Shown: one piece after another, positions 15,752-24,090 of the stretch | Numbering within the stretch: the first letter of the stretch is position 1 | Layout of the letters: the number at the start of each line of letters is the position of its first letter | Assembly (NCBI GenBank): GCA_023424965.1 | Contig: JAFADI010000071.1 | Coordinates: 1 to 43,503 of the forward strand | Length of the DNA stretch: 43,503 nucleotides | Source: Bacillota bacterium | Lineage (GTDB): Bacteria > Bacillota > Clostridia > Acetivibrionales > JAFADI01 | Direction of reading: 5' to 3' | The notes under the pieces: generated by a model | The model's input: only the letters and a program-made list of their open reading frames with translations | Told to the model about the DNA's origin: nothing | Database searches by the model: none | Translations under genes and position numbers: made by a program

Positions 15752-17212
15752 TTGATTTCAATAAAGGATGTTTCCTTTACCTATGACGGGGGGCAGGGGG
15801 ATGGCATCGGCAATGTGACCCTGGAGATAGCTCCGGGAGAATGTGTGCTGCTCTGCGGAAGGAGCGGCTGCGGTAAAACCACCGTAACCCGCCTTATCAA
15901 CGGGCTGATTCCCCATTTCCATTCCGGTGAGCTGCAGGGGAGCGTAACGGTGGGGGATATGGACATATGCCAAACCCCCATGTACAAAATCGCGGAAAAA
16001 GTAGGCTCTGTCTTTCAGAATCCCCGCACCCAGTTTTTTAATGTGGATACCGACAGTGAAATTGCCTTTGGCATGGAAAATCTGGCTTATCCCCCGGAGC
16101 AGCTGCGCCGGCGGCTGGATGAAACGGCGGCGGAGCTGGAGCTGAAGGAACTGATGGGGCGGGGGATTTTTGAACTTTCGGGGGGAGAAAAGCAGAAGGT
16201 GGCATTTGCTTCCATCCACGCCATGTCTCCCGAGGTTTATATCCTGGATGAGCCCTCCTCCAACCTGGATGTCCAGGCCACGGAGGAGCTGCGCAAAAGC
16301 CTGCGGCTGCTGAAAAACAAGGGAAAAACCATTGTGATCGCCGAGCACAGGCTGTATTACCTCCGGGACCTGGTGGACCGGATCATTTACATGGAAGGGG
16401 GCCGTATTGCCGGCAGCTACAGTCCAGGTCAGTTTCTTTCCCTCCCGGTGGCGGTCAGGGAAGGGATGGGTCTGCGCACAATGGAACTGGAGGCTGTGGA
16501 GCTTATGGAAAAAGCTCCCGGTGGTGCTCCTCCTCCGGCTGTACTGGAAGCAAGAAAGGTGACGGTGAAATACAAGAGGGGTCCGGTGGTGGACAGGGTG
16601 GAACTGAGTGCTTCCCGGGGTGACATCATCGGCGTCATCGGACACAACGGCGCGGGAAAGTCCACCTTTGTGCGGACACTGTGCGGCCTTAACAAAAAGC
16701 ATGAGGGAACCTTCCGGTGGAACGGCAGGGAGGTTGGCGCAAAGGAACGGCTGAGACTCTCCTATATGGTGATGCAGGACGTAAATTACCAGCTTTTTGC
16801 CGAAAGCGTGGAGCTGGAATGCTGCCTCGGAATTAAAAATCCCGACAGGGAGGCCGCTGCCGGAGTCCTGAAGGAGCTGGACCTTTATGGCTGCCGCCAG
16901 CGCCATCCCAATACGCTTTCCGGGGGACAGAAGCAAAGGACGGCTATTGCCGTCAGCATGCTCTGCAAAAAGGAACTGCTGGTTTTTGACGAACCCACCA
17001 GCGGCCTGGATTTTGACAGCATGAGGCAGGTGGCAAAGCTGTTATCCCGCCTGTCGGAGCTGGGAAAGGTTATTTTTGTGGTAACCCATGATTATGAACT
17101 CCTTGCCGCGGCATGCAGCCACATTGTACATTTTGACCGAGGTGCACTGAAGGGTGGCTTCAGGACCAGGCCCCGGAACAGGAAGCTGCTGCAGGATTTT
17201 TTCATTTCTTAA
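15752..17212 (+). CDS. ECF transporter ATPase, two fused ABC domains
   Basis: 486 residues holding two ATPase domains in tandem, where many ECF systems use two separate A subunits. Domain 1: Walker A GRSGCGKTT (about 34), signature LSGGEKQK, Walker B VYILDEPSSNLD. Domain 2: Walker A GHNGAGKST (about 297), signature LSGGQKQR, Walker B LLVFDEPTSGLD. Both look catalytically complete. The start is a TTG with a GAGGGGG ribosome binding site. The last 11 bases overlap the end of the converging FAD oxidoreductase gene, so there is no room for a terminator between them. Confidence 0.9.
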   Translation: MISIKDVSFTYDGGQGDGIGNVTLEIAPGECVLLCGRSGCGKTTVTRLINGLIPHFHSGELQGSVTVGDMDICQTPMYKIAEKVGSVFQNPRTQFFNVDTDSEIAFGMENLAYPPEQLRRRLDETAAELELKELMGRGIFELSGGEKQKVAFASIHAMSPEVYILDEPSSNLDVQATEELRKSLRLLKNKGKTIVIAEHRLYYLRDLVDRIIYMEGGRIAGSYSPGQFLSLPVAVREGMGLRTMELEAVELMEKAPGGAPPPAVLEARKVTVKYKRGPVVDRVELSASRGDIIGVIGHNGAGKSTFVRTLCGLNKKHEGTFRWNGREVGAKERLRLSYMVMQDVNYQLFAESVELECCLGIKNPDREAAAGVLKELDLYGCRQRHPNTLSGGQKQRTAIAVSMLCKKELLVFDEPTSGLDFDSMRQVAKLLSRLSELGKVIFVVTHDYELLAAACSHIVHFDRGALKGGFRTRPRNRKLLQDFFIS

Positions 17213-18323
17213 TGGCCTTTAACCGGTTAAAAACTCTCATTAAAGGTACGGCATTTCTTAACGCCTGGGATTTGCTGTTTTTATTGCAGGCCTTATCGAC
17301 CAATTTCTTGAGAAGCTCGATATTTAGATTTTTAACAGCAAAATCCAGGTCATCATCGTTTAAATTTTCAAGAAAGCGTCTAAATGCAAGTGAGCGTTCA
17401 TAATTTTTAAAAATTGGTTTTGCCAGCTCCCCGTAATCCCCAAGCCCGCAAATATCATAGGCGCTGTATATGCCCGTCAGGATGGAGGTGAACTGTCCGA
17501 AGCCCAATCCCGGGGATATGGCGCCAAAGCAGTTTCCTACAAAGTACGTGTTTTCGAATTTGGGCTTATCGCATACACCTACCATATACCTTGTGATTTC
17601 AAATTTATCCGTGATTTTAAAGCGCTGGTCAAGGTCCTTCATGACTTTTTCGAAAAACCGGTCCCACATTGCATTGATGTCCATTTTGGTAATGCTGGGG
17701 TAATCGGGGTAAAGCATGACGATATTGGCTTCGGTATTGGAATAGGGGATGATCCAGCCATATCCTTTCGGCATTATTCCGTAATCAAACCAGGCGTGGG
17801 GCATGTCTACCTGGAAGGAGCCTTCAATGGTGGCGCCGCGGGCCGTGCAGCTGAGGTCGGTCCTGTAGTTGCCCAGATGGGAGGCATAATCCGAATCTCC
17901 CGTTGCCACTACGACGACATCGAAGCTTTTGCAGATTTCCTCATAGTTGTATTTTGAGTTATATTCGATGGGGGATTTAACCTGATTTTTGAGCTGCATT
18001 TCATAAGAGTCCTTATGCCGGCCCCGGATGTTCGTATAGCCTATTTTTCCACTGATACACCCTGTTTCTTTTCGCGAATGAATCATGATGTTATGAACCT
18101 CCGCCACCGGATTCAGGCGGATATCATGCTCATCCTTAAGGTAGGTCAAACAATCTCCGATGGGACTGTTCAAAATGTGAAACATGCTTTCCCCGTTGAC
18201 GAACCTGTCGCCGACACAGCTTCGGCTCTCAAAAATATGGGGCGTGATTGAATGCTTCTCCAGGGTGATTGCACAAGACAAACCGGACATTCCGGCTCCG
18301 ATAATTGCTACTTTCAACGGCAC
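17202..18323 (-). CDS. FAD-dependent oxidoreductase, geranylgeranyl-reductase-like
   Basis: 373 residues. It opens 'KVAIIGAGMSGLSCAITLEKH', a Rossmann dinucleotide motif, with 'VVVVATGDSDYASHLG' and the C-terminal 'GNCFGAISPGLGFGQFTSILTG' FAD contacts typical of the geranylgeranyl reductase/halogenase-like flavoproteins. Start is taken as GTG (18323) with AAGGA just upstream; a TTG six bases further in is also possible. It lies 30 bases after the ger A-subunit gene on the same strand, so it may be co-transcribed with the germination operon, an unusual partner. Substrate unknown. Confidence 0.78.
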   Translation of the reverse strand: MPLKVAIIGAGMSGLSCAITLEKHSITPHIFESRSCVGDRFVNGESMFHILNSPIGDCLTYLKDEHDIRLNPVAEVHNIMIHSRKETGCISGKIGYTNIRGRHKDSYEMQLKNQVKSPIEYNSKYNYEEICKSFDVVVVATGDSDYASHLGNYRTDLSCTARGATIEGSFQVDMPHAWFDYGIMPKGYGWIIPYSNTEANIVMLYPDYPSITKMDINAMWDRFFEKVMKDLDQRFKITDKFEITRYMVGVCDKPKFENTYFVGNCFGAISPGLGFGQFTSILTGIYSAYDICGLGDYGELAKPIFKNYERSLAFRRFLENLNDDDLDFAVKNLNIELLKKLVDKACNKNSKSQALRNAVPLMRVFNRLKAIKK

Positions 18324-18353
18324 TCTTCCTTTCTTTTTTAGTCTATGTATGTT

Positions 18354-19799
18354 TTATTTCCGCCTTGACCGTATTTTATCCCTTGTTTTAAGAAAATGAG
18401 GTCTTTGGGGTGAAACATTTTTATCATAAAAAAAGCTCCGGATAAAATCCCGGAAGTCAAAGGGCGCTACAGGTGCTGCAAAGGCTATGCCGAAGCTGTT
18501 TGCAGACAGTATGTTGGTCAAAATCAAACATAGGCCCATGGTAAAGCCAATCAGGCCGAAAACGGAAGATAAAAGCATCATGAGGAATTTAAAAATCCTG
18601 AATGGGTTGATAATGGTATAATCAGGGGCCACGAAAGACGCAAGCAGTGCAGCCGATACGATGATCAACAAAAGGGGGCTGAATATGCCGGAAGCAATAG
18701 CGGCCTGTCCGATAATAATGGCACCGGCGGTACCGATGGCAGGACCGATTTGTTTGGGCACCCGGAGCAAGGCTTCACGCAGTATCTCCAAAAGCAATTC
18801 CAGGATCAACACCCCTATAATGGGATTAAAAGGGATGTTGGACCTCAACATGGCCAATTTGAGAATGTATTCCGACGGCAGCGTATCGGTGTGGAAAGAT
18901 ACGATGGCAATGTAAAGGGATCCCAGTGTAAAAGAGACGAAAAGGGCCATGCTCCTTAAAATTTTTAAAAACAATGCAAGGTATTTGTTGTCATATAAAT
19001 CGTCGCAGGAGGTAAGAAATTCGGAAAAGGTTTTGGGGGCGGTCAATGCCAGACCGCTTCCCTCGCAAATGATGAGGATTTTACCTTCCAGCAGGGCGTT
19101 GCAGGCCATATCCGACCGTTCCACCAGGCCCATCTGGGGAAAAATATTGTATTTGTTGTTTAAAAGCAGGGCTTGAAGTTCTCCCGATTCCACCACTCCA
19201 TCAATGTTCAAGCTTTTAATCCGGTGCAGTATGTCTTCAACGATATTTCCATTGGCAATATCTTCGATATAAGAAACGGCAATTTGGGCTTTAGTACGGA
19301 CTCCCACCTGCAACAGCTGTATTTTCAAATTTTTATCTTTTATCCTGTAGCGGATTAAAGACAGGTTGGTATCCAGGTTTTCCGTGAAGGAGTCTCTGGG
19401 TCCCCGCAAGGTGTAAGTCAGCTCAGGGCTTTCGATATTTTTGGCTTCAATTTTTTTGATGTTGGCAATCAAATAGTCTTCGTCCCAGGAAAGAAGGATC
19501 ACCGTCAGGCCATTCAACAGATATTCCGGTATCCTGGTCCTATCGTTATCGATATCACAATCGTCGGTGCAGACAACCTGGTTGCAAAGCTCTTTGGCCG
19601 GCAGGGGATGTTTCGCCGAGGAATATTCCATCAGAGGCTTTATAATGAATTCCGACAGCATCATCCGGTCCGTCAGTTGCTTGATAAACAAGACGCAAAG
19701 CTTGCCCTGCTGGCTGGTAAGCATTCTTTTCGAAAGGTCGCTTACCTTAAGCGTGGTATCCTCGATGGTTTTGTCGAATCTGTCCGGTTTACCGAGCAT
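18354..19799 (-). CDS. Spore germination receptor subunit A (GerAA/GerKA family)
   Basis: About 481 residues, normal for the family. A hydrophilic N-terminal half contains 'CDIDNDRTRIPEYLLNGLTVILL' and 'ESPELTYTLRGPRDSFTENLDTNLSLIRYRI', which is diagnostic of the GerA family (PRDSFTENLxTNxxLIRxR). Several membrane helices follow, including 'NPIIGVLILELLLEILREALLRVPKQIG'. I prefer the second of two close ATGs (19799) because GAGGTG then sits 7 bases upstream; the other is 19805. Subunit A of the inner-membrane nutrient germinant receptor. Order here is B, C, A. Confidence 0.9.
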   Translation of the reverse strand: MLGKPDRFDKTIEDTTLKVSDLSKRMLTSQQGKLCVLFIKQLTDRMMLSEFIIKPLMEYSSAKHPLPAKELCNQVVCTDDCDIDNDRTRIPEYLLNGLTVILLSWDEDYLIANIKKIEAKNIESPELTYTLRGPRDSFTENLDTNLSLIRYRIKDKNLKIQLLQVGVRTKAQIAVSYIEDIANGNIVEDILHRIKSLNIDGVVESGELQALLLNNKYNIFPQMGLVERSDMACNALLEGKILIICEGSGLALTAPKTFSEFLTSCDDLYDNKYLALFLKILRSMALFVSFTLGSLYIAIVSFHTDTLPSEYILKLAMLRSNIPFNPIIGVLILELLLEILREALLRVPKQIGPAIGTAGAIIIGQAAIASGIFSPLLLIIVSAALLASFVAPDYTIINPFRIFKFLMMLLSSVFGLIGFTMGLCLILTNILSANSFGIAFAAPVAPFDFRDFIRSFFYDKNVSPQRPHFLKTRDKIRSRRK

Positions 19800-19821
19800 G
19801 TACATTCACCTCTGAAAATCC

Positions 19822-20940
19822 CTACCTCTGGGGCAGGCTGCTGTTGAGAATGGTAACTTTTGTTTCTACCTTCACTTTGGCCTCGGAATATAGTTGTTCC
19901 CAATCCAGTGTTTTAAAATTACTGTTATAATTTTTCCTGAAATACCGGTAAATTCCCAGATAATCGGTTTGATACCGGTTTTGGGAGGTATCGATGGCAT
20001 GGAGAATATCCTGCTTTATCATTTCCGCAAGGCTTGTTTGCAACTGACGGATATCCGATTTGGTCAAAATCGTTGCTTTATCCGCATAATTCAATTCCGA
20101 TGAGAAATTCATGAATACGTCAAGAGACAACTGTCCGTTTTGATAAAAGGTTTTTATCGATTTGTCTTTTAGCTGGCTTTTTAAAACATATTTCCGGTCC
20201 TTGTGGTAAACCTCATAGACAAAGCCGGCATCGGGATTTAAAAAATAAACCACTCCCTTGCTCTCGTCCGGAGGAATCAAACCGGCAATTTTCAGGTCTT
20301 TAAAAACAGTGTAGCCCGTGAGGGTGGCCTTTGAGCCCCGAACATTAAATTGGGGAATCAAAAAACCGACTTTTTTAACGGCGAGCTGCTCTAAAATATT
20401 TCCGATATCCACACTGAACATGCTGCCTTCATTGGTTGTCCTCTCGATAATACTGTCAATGGTGAGACCTACCGACAGGGAGTTTTCGGGAGAGATTTTA
20501 AACAATTCTTCCGGTTCGGTGGCGGTGGTTATTATTTTAAGCGATTTTCTCGTGTCGTTTTGTGATCTTGAACGGTTCAAATATTCTTCAAGGCCTTTAT
20601 CCGCCATCCTGTTTGTAAAAATAAGCAGCTTGCAGGCGCCAAGATAGAGAGCTCCGCTGCTTTTGCGCTCTATTTCGGCCCTGGCCTGCACAAAGGTTTT
20701 TCCGCGGGCTGTAATGATGTCAAAAGACTGTTTGCTGTTCGCCGTTTTGTCTGTACTTTGGGAGCTGCTGGATAAATTGGCGACTTCCCCATAGTAGGCA
20801 AAATTTTCATCGGCATAATCAATGATTAGAGAAAGGTAAATGTCTTTCTGTTCAATGTCCTTGGAATCCCAGCAGCCTGAAAGCGTCAAGGCAATGAAAA
20901 GAACAAGGGAAATCGTGGAGCAGCCTTTGCTTCTTTTCAT
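19822..20940 (-). CDS. Spore germination receptor lipoprotein subunit C (Ger(x)C family)
   Basis: 372 residues. A signal peptide with lipobox LSGC (about 17-20) is followed by WDSKDIEQKD, the family hallmark (GCWD.kei). The conserved mid-section 'ITARGKTFVQARAEIERKSSGALYLGACKLLIF' is also present. The start at 20940 gives a normal lipoprotein signal peptide; an upstream GTG is possible. It begins one base after the B-subunit gene ends and is 22 bases from the A subunit. Confidence 0.9.
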   Translation of the reverse strand: MKRSKGCSTISLVLFIALTLSGCWDSKDIEQKDIYLSLIIDYADENFAYYGEVANLSSSSQSTDKTANSKQSFDIITARGKTFVQARAEIERKSSGALYLGACKLLIFTNRMADKGLEEYLNRSRSQNDTRKSLKIITTATEPEELFKISPENSLSVGLTIDSIIERTTNEGSMFSVDIGNILEQLAVKKVGFLIPQFNVRGSKATLTGYTVFKDLKIAGLIPPDESKGVVYFLNPDAGFVYEVYHKDRKYVLKSQLKDKSIKTFYQNGQLSLDVFMNFSSELNYADKATILTKSDIRQLQTSLAEMIKQDILHAIDTSQNRYQTDYLGIYRYFRKNYNSNFKTLDWEQLYSEAKVKVETKVTILNSSLPQR

Positions 20941-20941
20941 T

Positions 20942-22078
20942 TTAATCACCACTCCCCCCGGGTATTTGTTCCCTGTCTTCAGATTTTCTTCTGGCTGCCG
21001 GGCCTCTGAAAAGGTGGAGAATAAACAGGACAAAAGGGGGCACAAAGGCCGGAATCAAACCTACATAGGTTGCAAACCAGAGAAAGGAGCTGCCCACCTC
21101 TTCAGAGTTCGGAACCAATAGGCCCATGAAGCAGGCCAGGGCACAGATACATACCAGCAGAATGTTGAGGTTTATCTTGCGGACGAACCTTCTTGTATAT
21201 TCTGCCGCCGTAAAAATCAGCATGGACAGGGAACAAAATATGGATGAAAGCCATATGATGATAAAAAACAGGTCCAGCCTTTTTGCAAACTGCAGAACAT
21301 TGATATCCAGCCTCCTTATGGCTGTAATCAGGGGATAGTCATAGTTTACGATGTCGTCCACCCCCAGAACCACGTAGCAGGATTCTACAATGAGGATGTA
21401 GAAAAAGCATAAAACGAAGATGGAAAGGATGGAAGTCCATATTGCCTTAGCCCCGTTGGAAGCCGAAAAAGGGATGATGGTGATGACTTCAAAGCCAAGA
21501 AAACCGAAAATGGCAGAGGGCAGTGCATGAATATAAACATCTTTTTGCGAAGCATCGAACAGCGGCATAATGTTTAAAATATTGCCCTGATGAAAAGTAA
21601 TGGTATTGAGGACAAAGCCTATCGGCAAGATAATTAAACCCAGAAACTCAATGAGCCTTCCTATATTTGTAAGACCCTTTGAAGCCGCATATAGGGATAT
21701 GGAGGTGATCAGCAGCATCGTTGCCCAGATGGGGGTCTTATACAGTATTTCGGCTTTTATAATGTCTGCCGAGGACCGGATGATGAAAGCCAGCATAATG
21801 GTAAAATAAACGGCATAAAGGGCTGCGAAGCAATAAGTCACAGCCTTTCCGGCCAGTATTTTGCTGTATTCAAAAAGTGTCTTGCCTTTATAAACATAGC
21901 TCAGATAGACGATAATGAAAATTTCGAAAGAAAAAAAGACCGCAGCAAGCAATAAAACAAGCCATGCACCTGTTCCTGCGGTGTCACCCATGATTTTGGG
22001 GAGCCTGGCGGCACTGAAACTTAACGCAGATATTATAATTATAAAAAAAAGCTGCCTGTTTGTAATACTGCTTTTCAA
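20942..22078 (-). CDS. Spore germination receptor permease subunit B (GerAB/GerKB family)
   Basis: 378 residues with about ten predicted membrane helices, an amino-acid-permease-like (APC fold) germination protein. It starts 'SSITNRQLFFIIIISALSFSAARLPKIMGDTAGTGAW', typical of GerB subunits. Start is a TTG with GAGAGG 5 bases upstream. First gene of the ger operon. By homology it provides much of the germinant-sensing pocket; the germinant cannot be predicted from this. Confidence 0.9.
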   Translation of the reverse strand: MKSSITNRQLFFIIIISALSFSAARLPKIMGDTAGTGAWLVLLLAAVFFSFEIFIIVYLSYVYKGKTLFEYSKILAGKAVTYCFAALYAVYFTIMLAFIIRSSADIIKAEILYKTPIWATMLLITSISLYAASKGLTNIGRLIEFLGLIILPIGFVLNTITFHQGNILNIMPLFDASQKDVYIHALPSAIFGFLGFEVITIIPFSASNGAKAIWTSILSIFVLCFFYILIVESCYVVLGVDDIVNYDYPLITAIRRLDINVLQFAKRLDLFFIIIWLSSIFCSLSMLIFTAAEYTRRFVRKINLNILLVCICALACFMGLLVPNSEEVGSSFLWFATYVGLIPAFVPPFVLFILHLFRGPAARRKSEDREQIPGGSGD

Positions 22079-22182
22079 CGTATCCTCTCATATACAAAAG
22101 ATTTATGGCACCGGTTTGGACAAGCTTTTCAAACCCTGTGCAGAAAATTGCAAAAACTTGTATTCCTGGCATATCCAATCTT

Positions 22183-22211
22183 TATTATGCACATTTGACC
22201 TGTGAATATTT
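22183..22211 (-). promoter_or_regulatory. Candidate sigma-G-type promoter of ger operon
   Basis: Reading leftwards, AAATA (22211-22207), a 17-base gap, and CATAATA (22189-22183), close to the forespore sigma-G pattern. ger operons are normally sigma-G dependent, which supports it, but the -35 match is weak. Confidence 0.35.
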
Positions 22212-22314
22212 ACATTCAGAATAGAAGCGATTTTTATCCGGATATTTACACAAAAACACCAAAAAAACAAATCAGACTTTCGAATAATATAACGAGGCGC
22301 ATAAATGTCCCTCA

Positions 22315-22346
22315 CCTCCACAAGTGGAGGATATCTGTTTAAACAG
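22315..22346. repeat. Two adjacent palindromes before a small gene
   Basis: CCTCCA-CAAG-TGGAGG (22315-22330) and the perfect 12-bp palindrome CTGTTTAAACAG (22335-22346) lie just upstream of a 53-codon gene. They may be operator or leader structure. Confidence 0.45.
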
Positions 22347-22359
22347 AGGATGTGGACGT

Positions 22360-22521
22360 ATGAAATTAATGATGGAGTATAACAACCACAGCGTAAAAGT
22401 GGAGGCTGAAAGTTTAATAGAGGCTATTATCGACATCATCGATTTTGACGACGACATTACCAGTGACACCGAATTTATAATAAGGGTTGTCAAGGGGGAC
22501 AGTCCTCAACTTCATCTATGA
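22360..22521 (+). CDS. Small acidic hypothetical protein (53 aa)
   Basis: 53 residues, unrecognised. It has a basic/hydrophobic start, then an acidic centre (ESLIEAIIDIIDFDDDITSD) and a short beta-like tail. ATG at 22360 with GAGG about 10 bases upstream. A strong terminator begins 16 bases after its stop, which supports it as a transcription unit. Function unknown; it could also be a chance frame. Confidence 0.5.
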   Translation: MKLMMEYNNHSVKVEAESLIEAIIDIIDFDDDITSDTEFIIRVVKGDSPQLHL

Positions 22522-22537
22522 CAATGAAAAAACAGCC

Positions 22538-22590
22538 AACCCCGGGAATGTGCTCCATGTTATTGTGAGCGTGATTCCCGGGGTTTTTTT
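22538..22590 (+). terminator. Strong intrinsic terminator
   Basis: A perfect 12-bp stem (AACCCCGGGAAT with ATTCCCGGGGTT, 22538-22549 and 22574-22585) runs into seven T's (22584-22590). Confidence 0.9.
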
Positions 22591-22612
22591 ATTAGTGTAT
22601 TGAACGGCGCTG

Positions 22613-22717
22613 AGTACATATTTCTTGACAAGATTGAATCCCGACGTCGTCATTACAGATATAAAAATGCCTTTTATGAACGGCAGCCGGCTGTCCGAAG
22701 AGCTTAAAAAGTATTAA
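22613..22717 (+). pseudogene. Remnant of a response-regulator receiver domain
   Basis: In one frame this stretch reads 'LNPDVVITDIKMPFMNGSRL' and then SEELKKY-stop. 'PDVVITDIKMPFMNG' is the phosphoacceptor region of a receiver domain (Asp of TDIKMP). No receiver start and no following beta-4/Lys part exist, so only a core fragment remains. It differs from the intact regulator at 34146 (PDIVITDIMMPGLSG), so it is not a simple copy of it. It lies just upstream of the sugar ABC operon, where two-component genes often sit; a decayed former regulator is the likely explanation. Confidence 0.75.
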
Positions 22718-22774
22718 ATTTCCAGCAGCTTTCAGCTTTGACAAAACTTTAAACCAAATGACATCAATACCACA

Positions 22775-22803
22775 TTACATAAATTCTGCGGTTAAAATAC
22801 AAT
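22775..22803 (+). promoter_or_regulatory. Candidate promoter of sugar ABC transporter operon
   Basis: TTACAT (22775-22780), a 17-base spacer and TACAAT (22798-22803), about 54 bases before the binding-protein start. Confidence 0.55.
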
Positions 22804-22856
22804 ACAATTGTGTCAAACAAATCCCAATAAATTATTTATAACAGGAGGTCTGAAGT

Positions 22857-23948
22857 ATGAAGACGTCAGTAAGAATTGTGGTTCTGGCAGTGGCAGCGGT
22901 TTTTGTCATGATGGTCATGCTGTCGGGTTGCGGCAATACTGCTGCACCGGAAAAGAAGGCGGAGGAAACAAAGGCTGCGACAGCCAAAGCTGACGAGAAG
23001 AAGGCTGAGCAACCTGCGAAAAAGGTTAGAATCGGTTACATCAGCAAAATGTTGACTCACCCATGGTTCATACAGGAATCAATGGGCCTGGAAAAGAAAG
23101 CAAAGGAGCTGGGAGCGGACTATGTTGCAATTGATGCAAACCTGAAGGACGAACAGTGTCTTGCAGCTGTGGACAACCTGATAGCGCAAAAAATTGATGC
23201 TCTGGCAATCTGTGCTACAAATCAGGGCCTGGGGCCTGTTATTGCAAAAAAATGCAAGGAAGCAGGCATTGCACTCTGCACCATAGACGACAACATGACG
23301 GATGACGAGGGTAAGCCCATTCCTCATGTGGGAATGCCTACCAAAGAGGTTGGTATAATAGGCGGTGAAGCCCTTGGGAAGATGGCAAAGGAGAATGGCT
23401 TCTTCAAGGAAGGCAATGTGGTGAAGGTCCTTCAGATAGACGTACCCACCGTTTCCGTTTTTAAACCCAGGCTGGACGGGTACAAGGAAGGACTACAAAA
23501 GCTATGCCCCGAGCTAAAGGATGCAGACTTTATTGTTCAGGGCGGAAAAGACGGGATGTTTGACGATAACCTCAAGGTTGCATCCTCAATAATAAATGCC
23601 AATCCAAAGGTGACTCACTGGATAATTACAGGCGCGAATGACGACTGTGCCCTTGCTCCTTTAAAAATACTGCAGGAAAACAAATTTAACATGGAAAATG
23701 CGCTGGCTTGCGGTCTCGGTGGTTATGAGCTTTCACTGGAACAGTTCAAACAGGGCAACAAGAGCTACATCTGCACCATTACCCAGCCTGATGTAGAAGG
23801 CGAAAAAGCGGCTCAGATGCTTTATGATTACGTTGTCTCCAAGAAGCCGATGGAAGAAATGACCCTGGTCGGCGGAAAAATAGCAACCGTTGATAACTAT
23901 CTCGAGTTCTTCCCTGGCGGAAAGCTTAAGGTTGAAGCAAAGCAATAA
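22857..23948 (+). CDS. Sugar ABC transporter substrate-binding lipoprotein, AraF-like
   Basis: 363 residues. A signal peptide with lipobox LSGC (about 22-25) is followed by a charged Ala/Lys/Glu linker and a type-I periplasmic binding protein fold. Several blocks resemble the L-arabinose-binding protein: HPWFIQESMGLEKKAKELG, ICATNQGLGPVI, TIDDNMTDDEGKPI, VTHWIITGANDD, and QPDVEGEKAAQMLYDYV. I therefore favour arabinose or a similar pentose/hexose, by recollection of the family and not by alignment. A strong AGGAGG site precedes the ATG. Two hairpins separate it from the ATPase gene, a common way to leave the binding protein more abundant. Confidence 0.88.
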   Translation: MKTSVRIVVLAVAAVFVMMVMLSGCGNTAAPEKKAEETKAATAKADEKKAEQPAKKVRIGYISKMLTHPWFIQESMGLEKKAKELGADYVAIDANLKDEQCLAAVDNLIAQKIDALAICATNQGLGPVIAKKCKEAGIALCTIDDNMTDDEGKPIPHVGMPTKEVGIIGGEALGKMAKENGFFKEGNVVKVLQIDVPTVSVFKPRLDGYKEGLQKLCPELKDADFIVQGGKDGMFDDNLKVASSIINANPKVTHWIITGANDDCALAPLKILQENKFNMENALACGLGGYELSLEQFKQGNKSYICTITQPDVEGEKAAQMLYDYVVSKKPMEEMTLVGGKIATVDNYLEFFPGGKLKVEAKQ

Positions 23949-23956
23949 TCCACAAT

Positions 23957-23989
23957 AAAAGCTCCGGGGCATCGAGCCCCATCGCTTTT
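23957..23989 (+). terminator. Intercistronic attenuator-like hairpin
   Basis: AAAAGC-tcc-GGGGC pairs with GCCCC-atc-GCTTTT (23957-23989). It ends in TTTT just after the binding-protein stop and could partially terminate the operon transcript. Confidence 0.5.
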
Positions 23990-24022
23990 GGCCGGATTTG
24001 GCGGGCAAATGGCCCAAATATG

Positions 24023-24048
24023 CGGGTCGGGGCACACACCCCGACCCG
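24023..24048 (+). repeat. Intercistronic 10-bp perfect hairpin
   Basis: CGGGTCGGGG (24023-24032), loop CACACA, CCCCGACCCG (24039-24048). No T-tract. It probably stabilises the upstream mRNA end. Confidence 0.7.
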
Positions 24049-24090
24049 AAAACTAATCAAAAGAGGACATTGGTTCGGGAGATAGAGGAT

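Noticed and set aside
15758..16936. Long open frame on the minus strand opposite the ECF ATPase
   Set aside because: It mirrors the codon pattern of the real ATPase gene and has no domain or ribosome binding site.
18354..22078. Plus-strand frames of 60-110 codons across the ger operon
   Set aside because: They are shadows of the minus-strand germination genes and show no conserved motifs.
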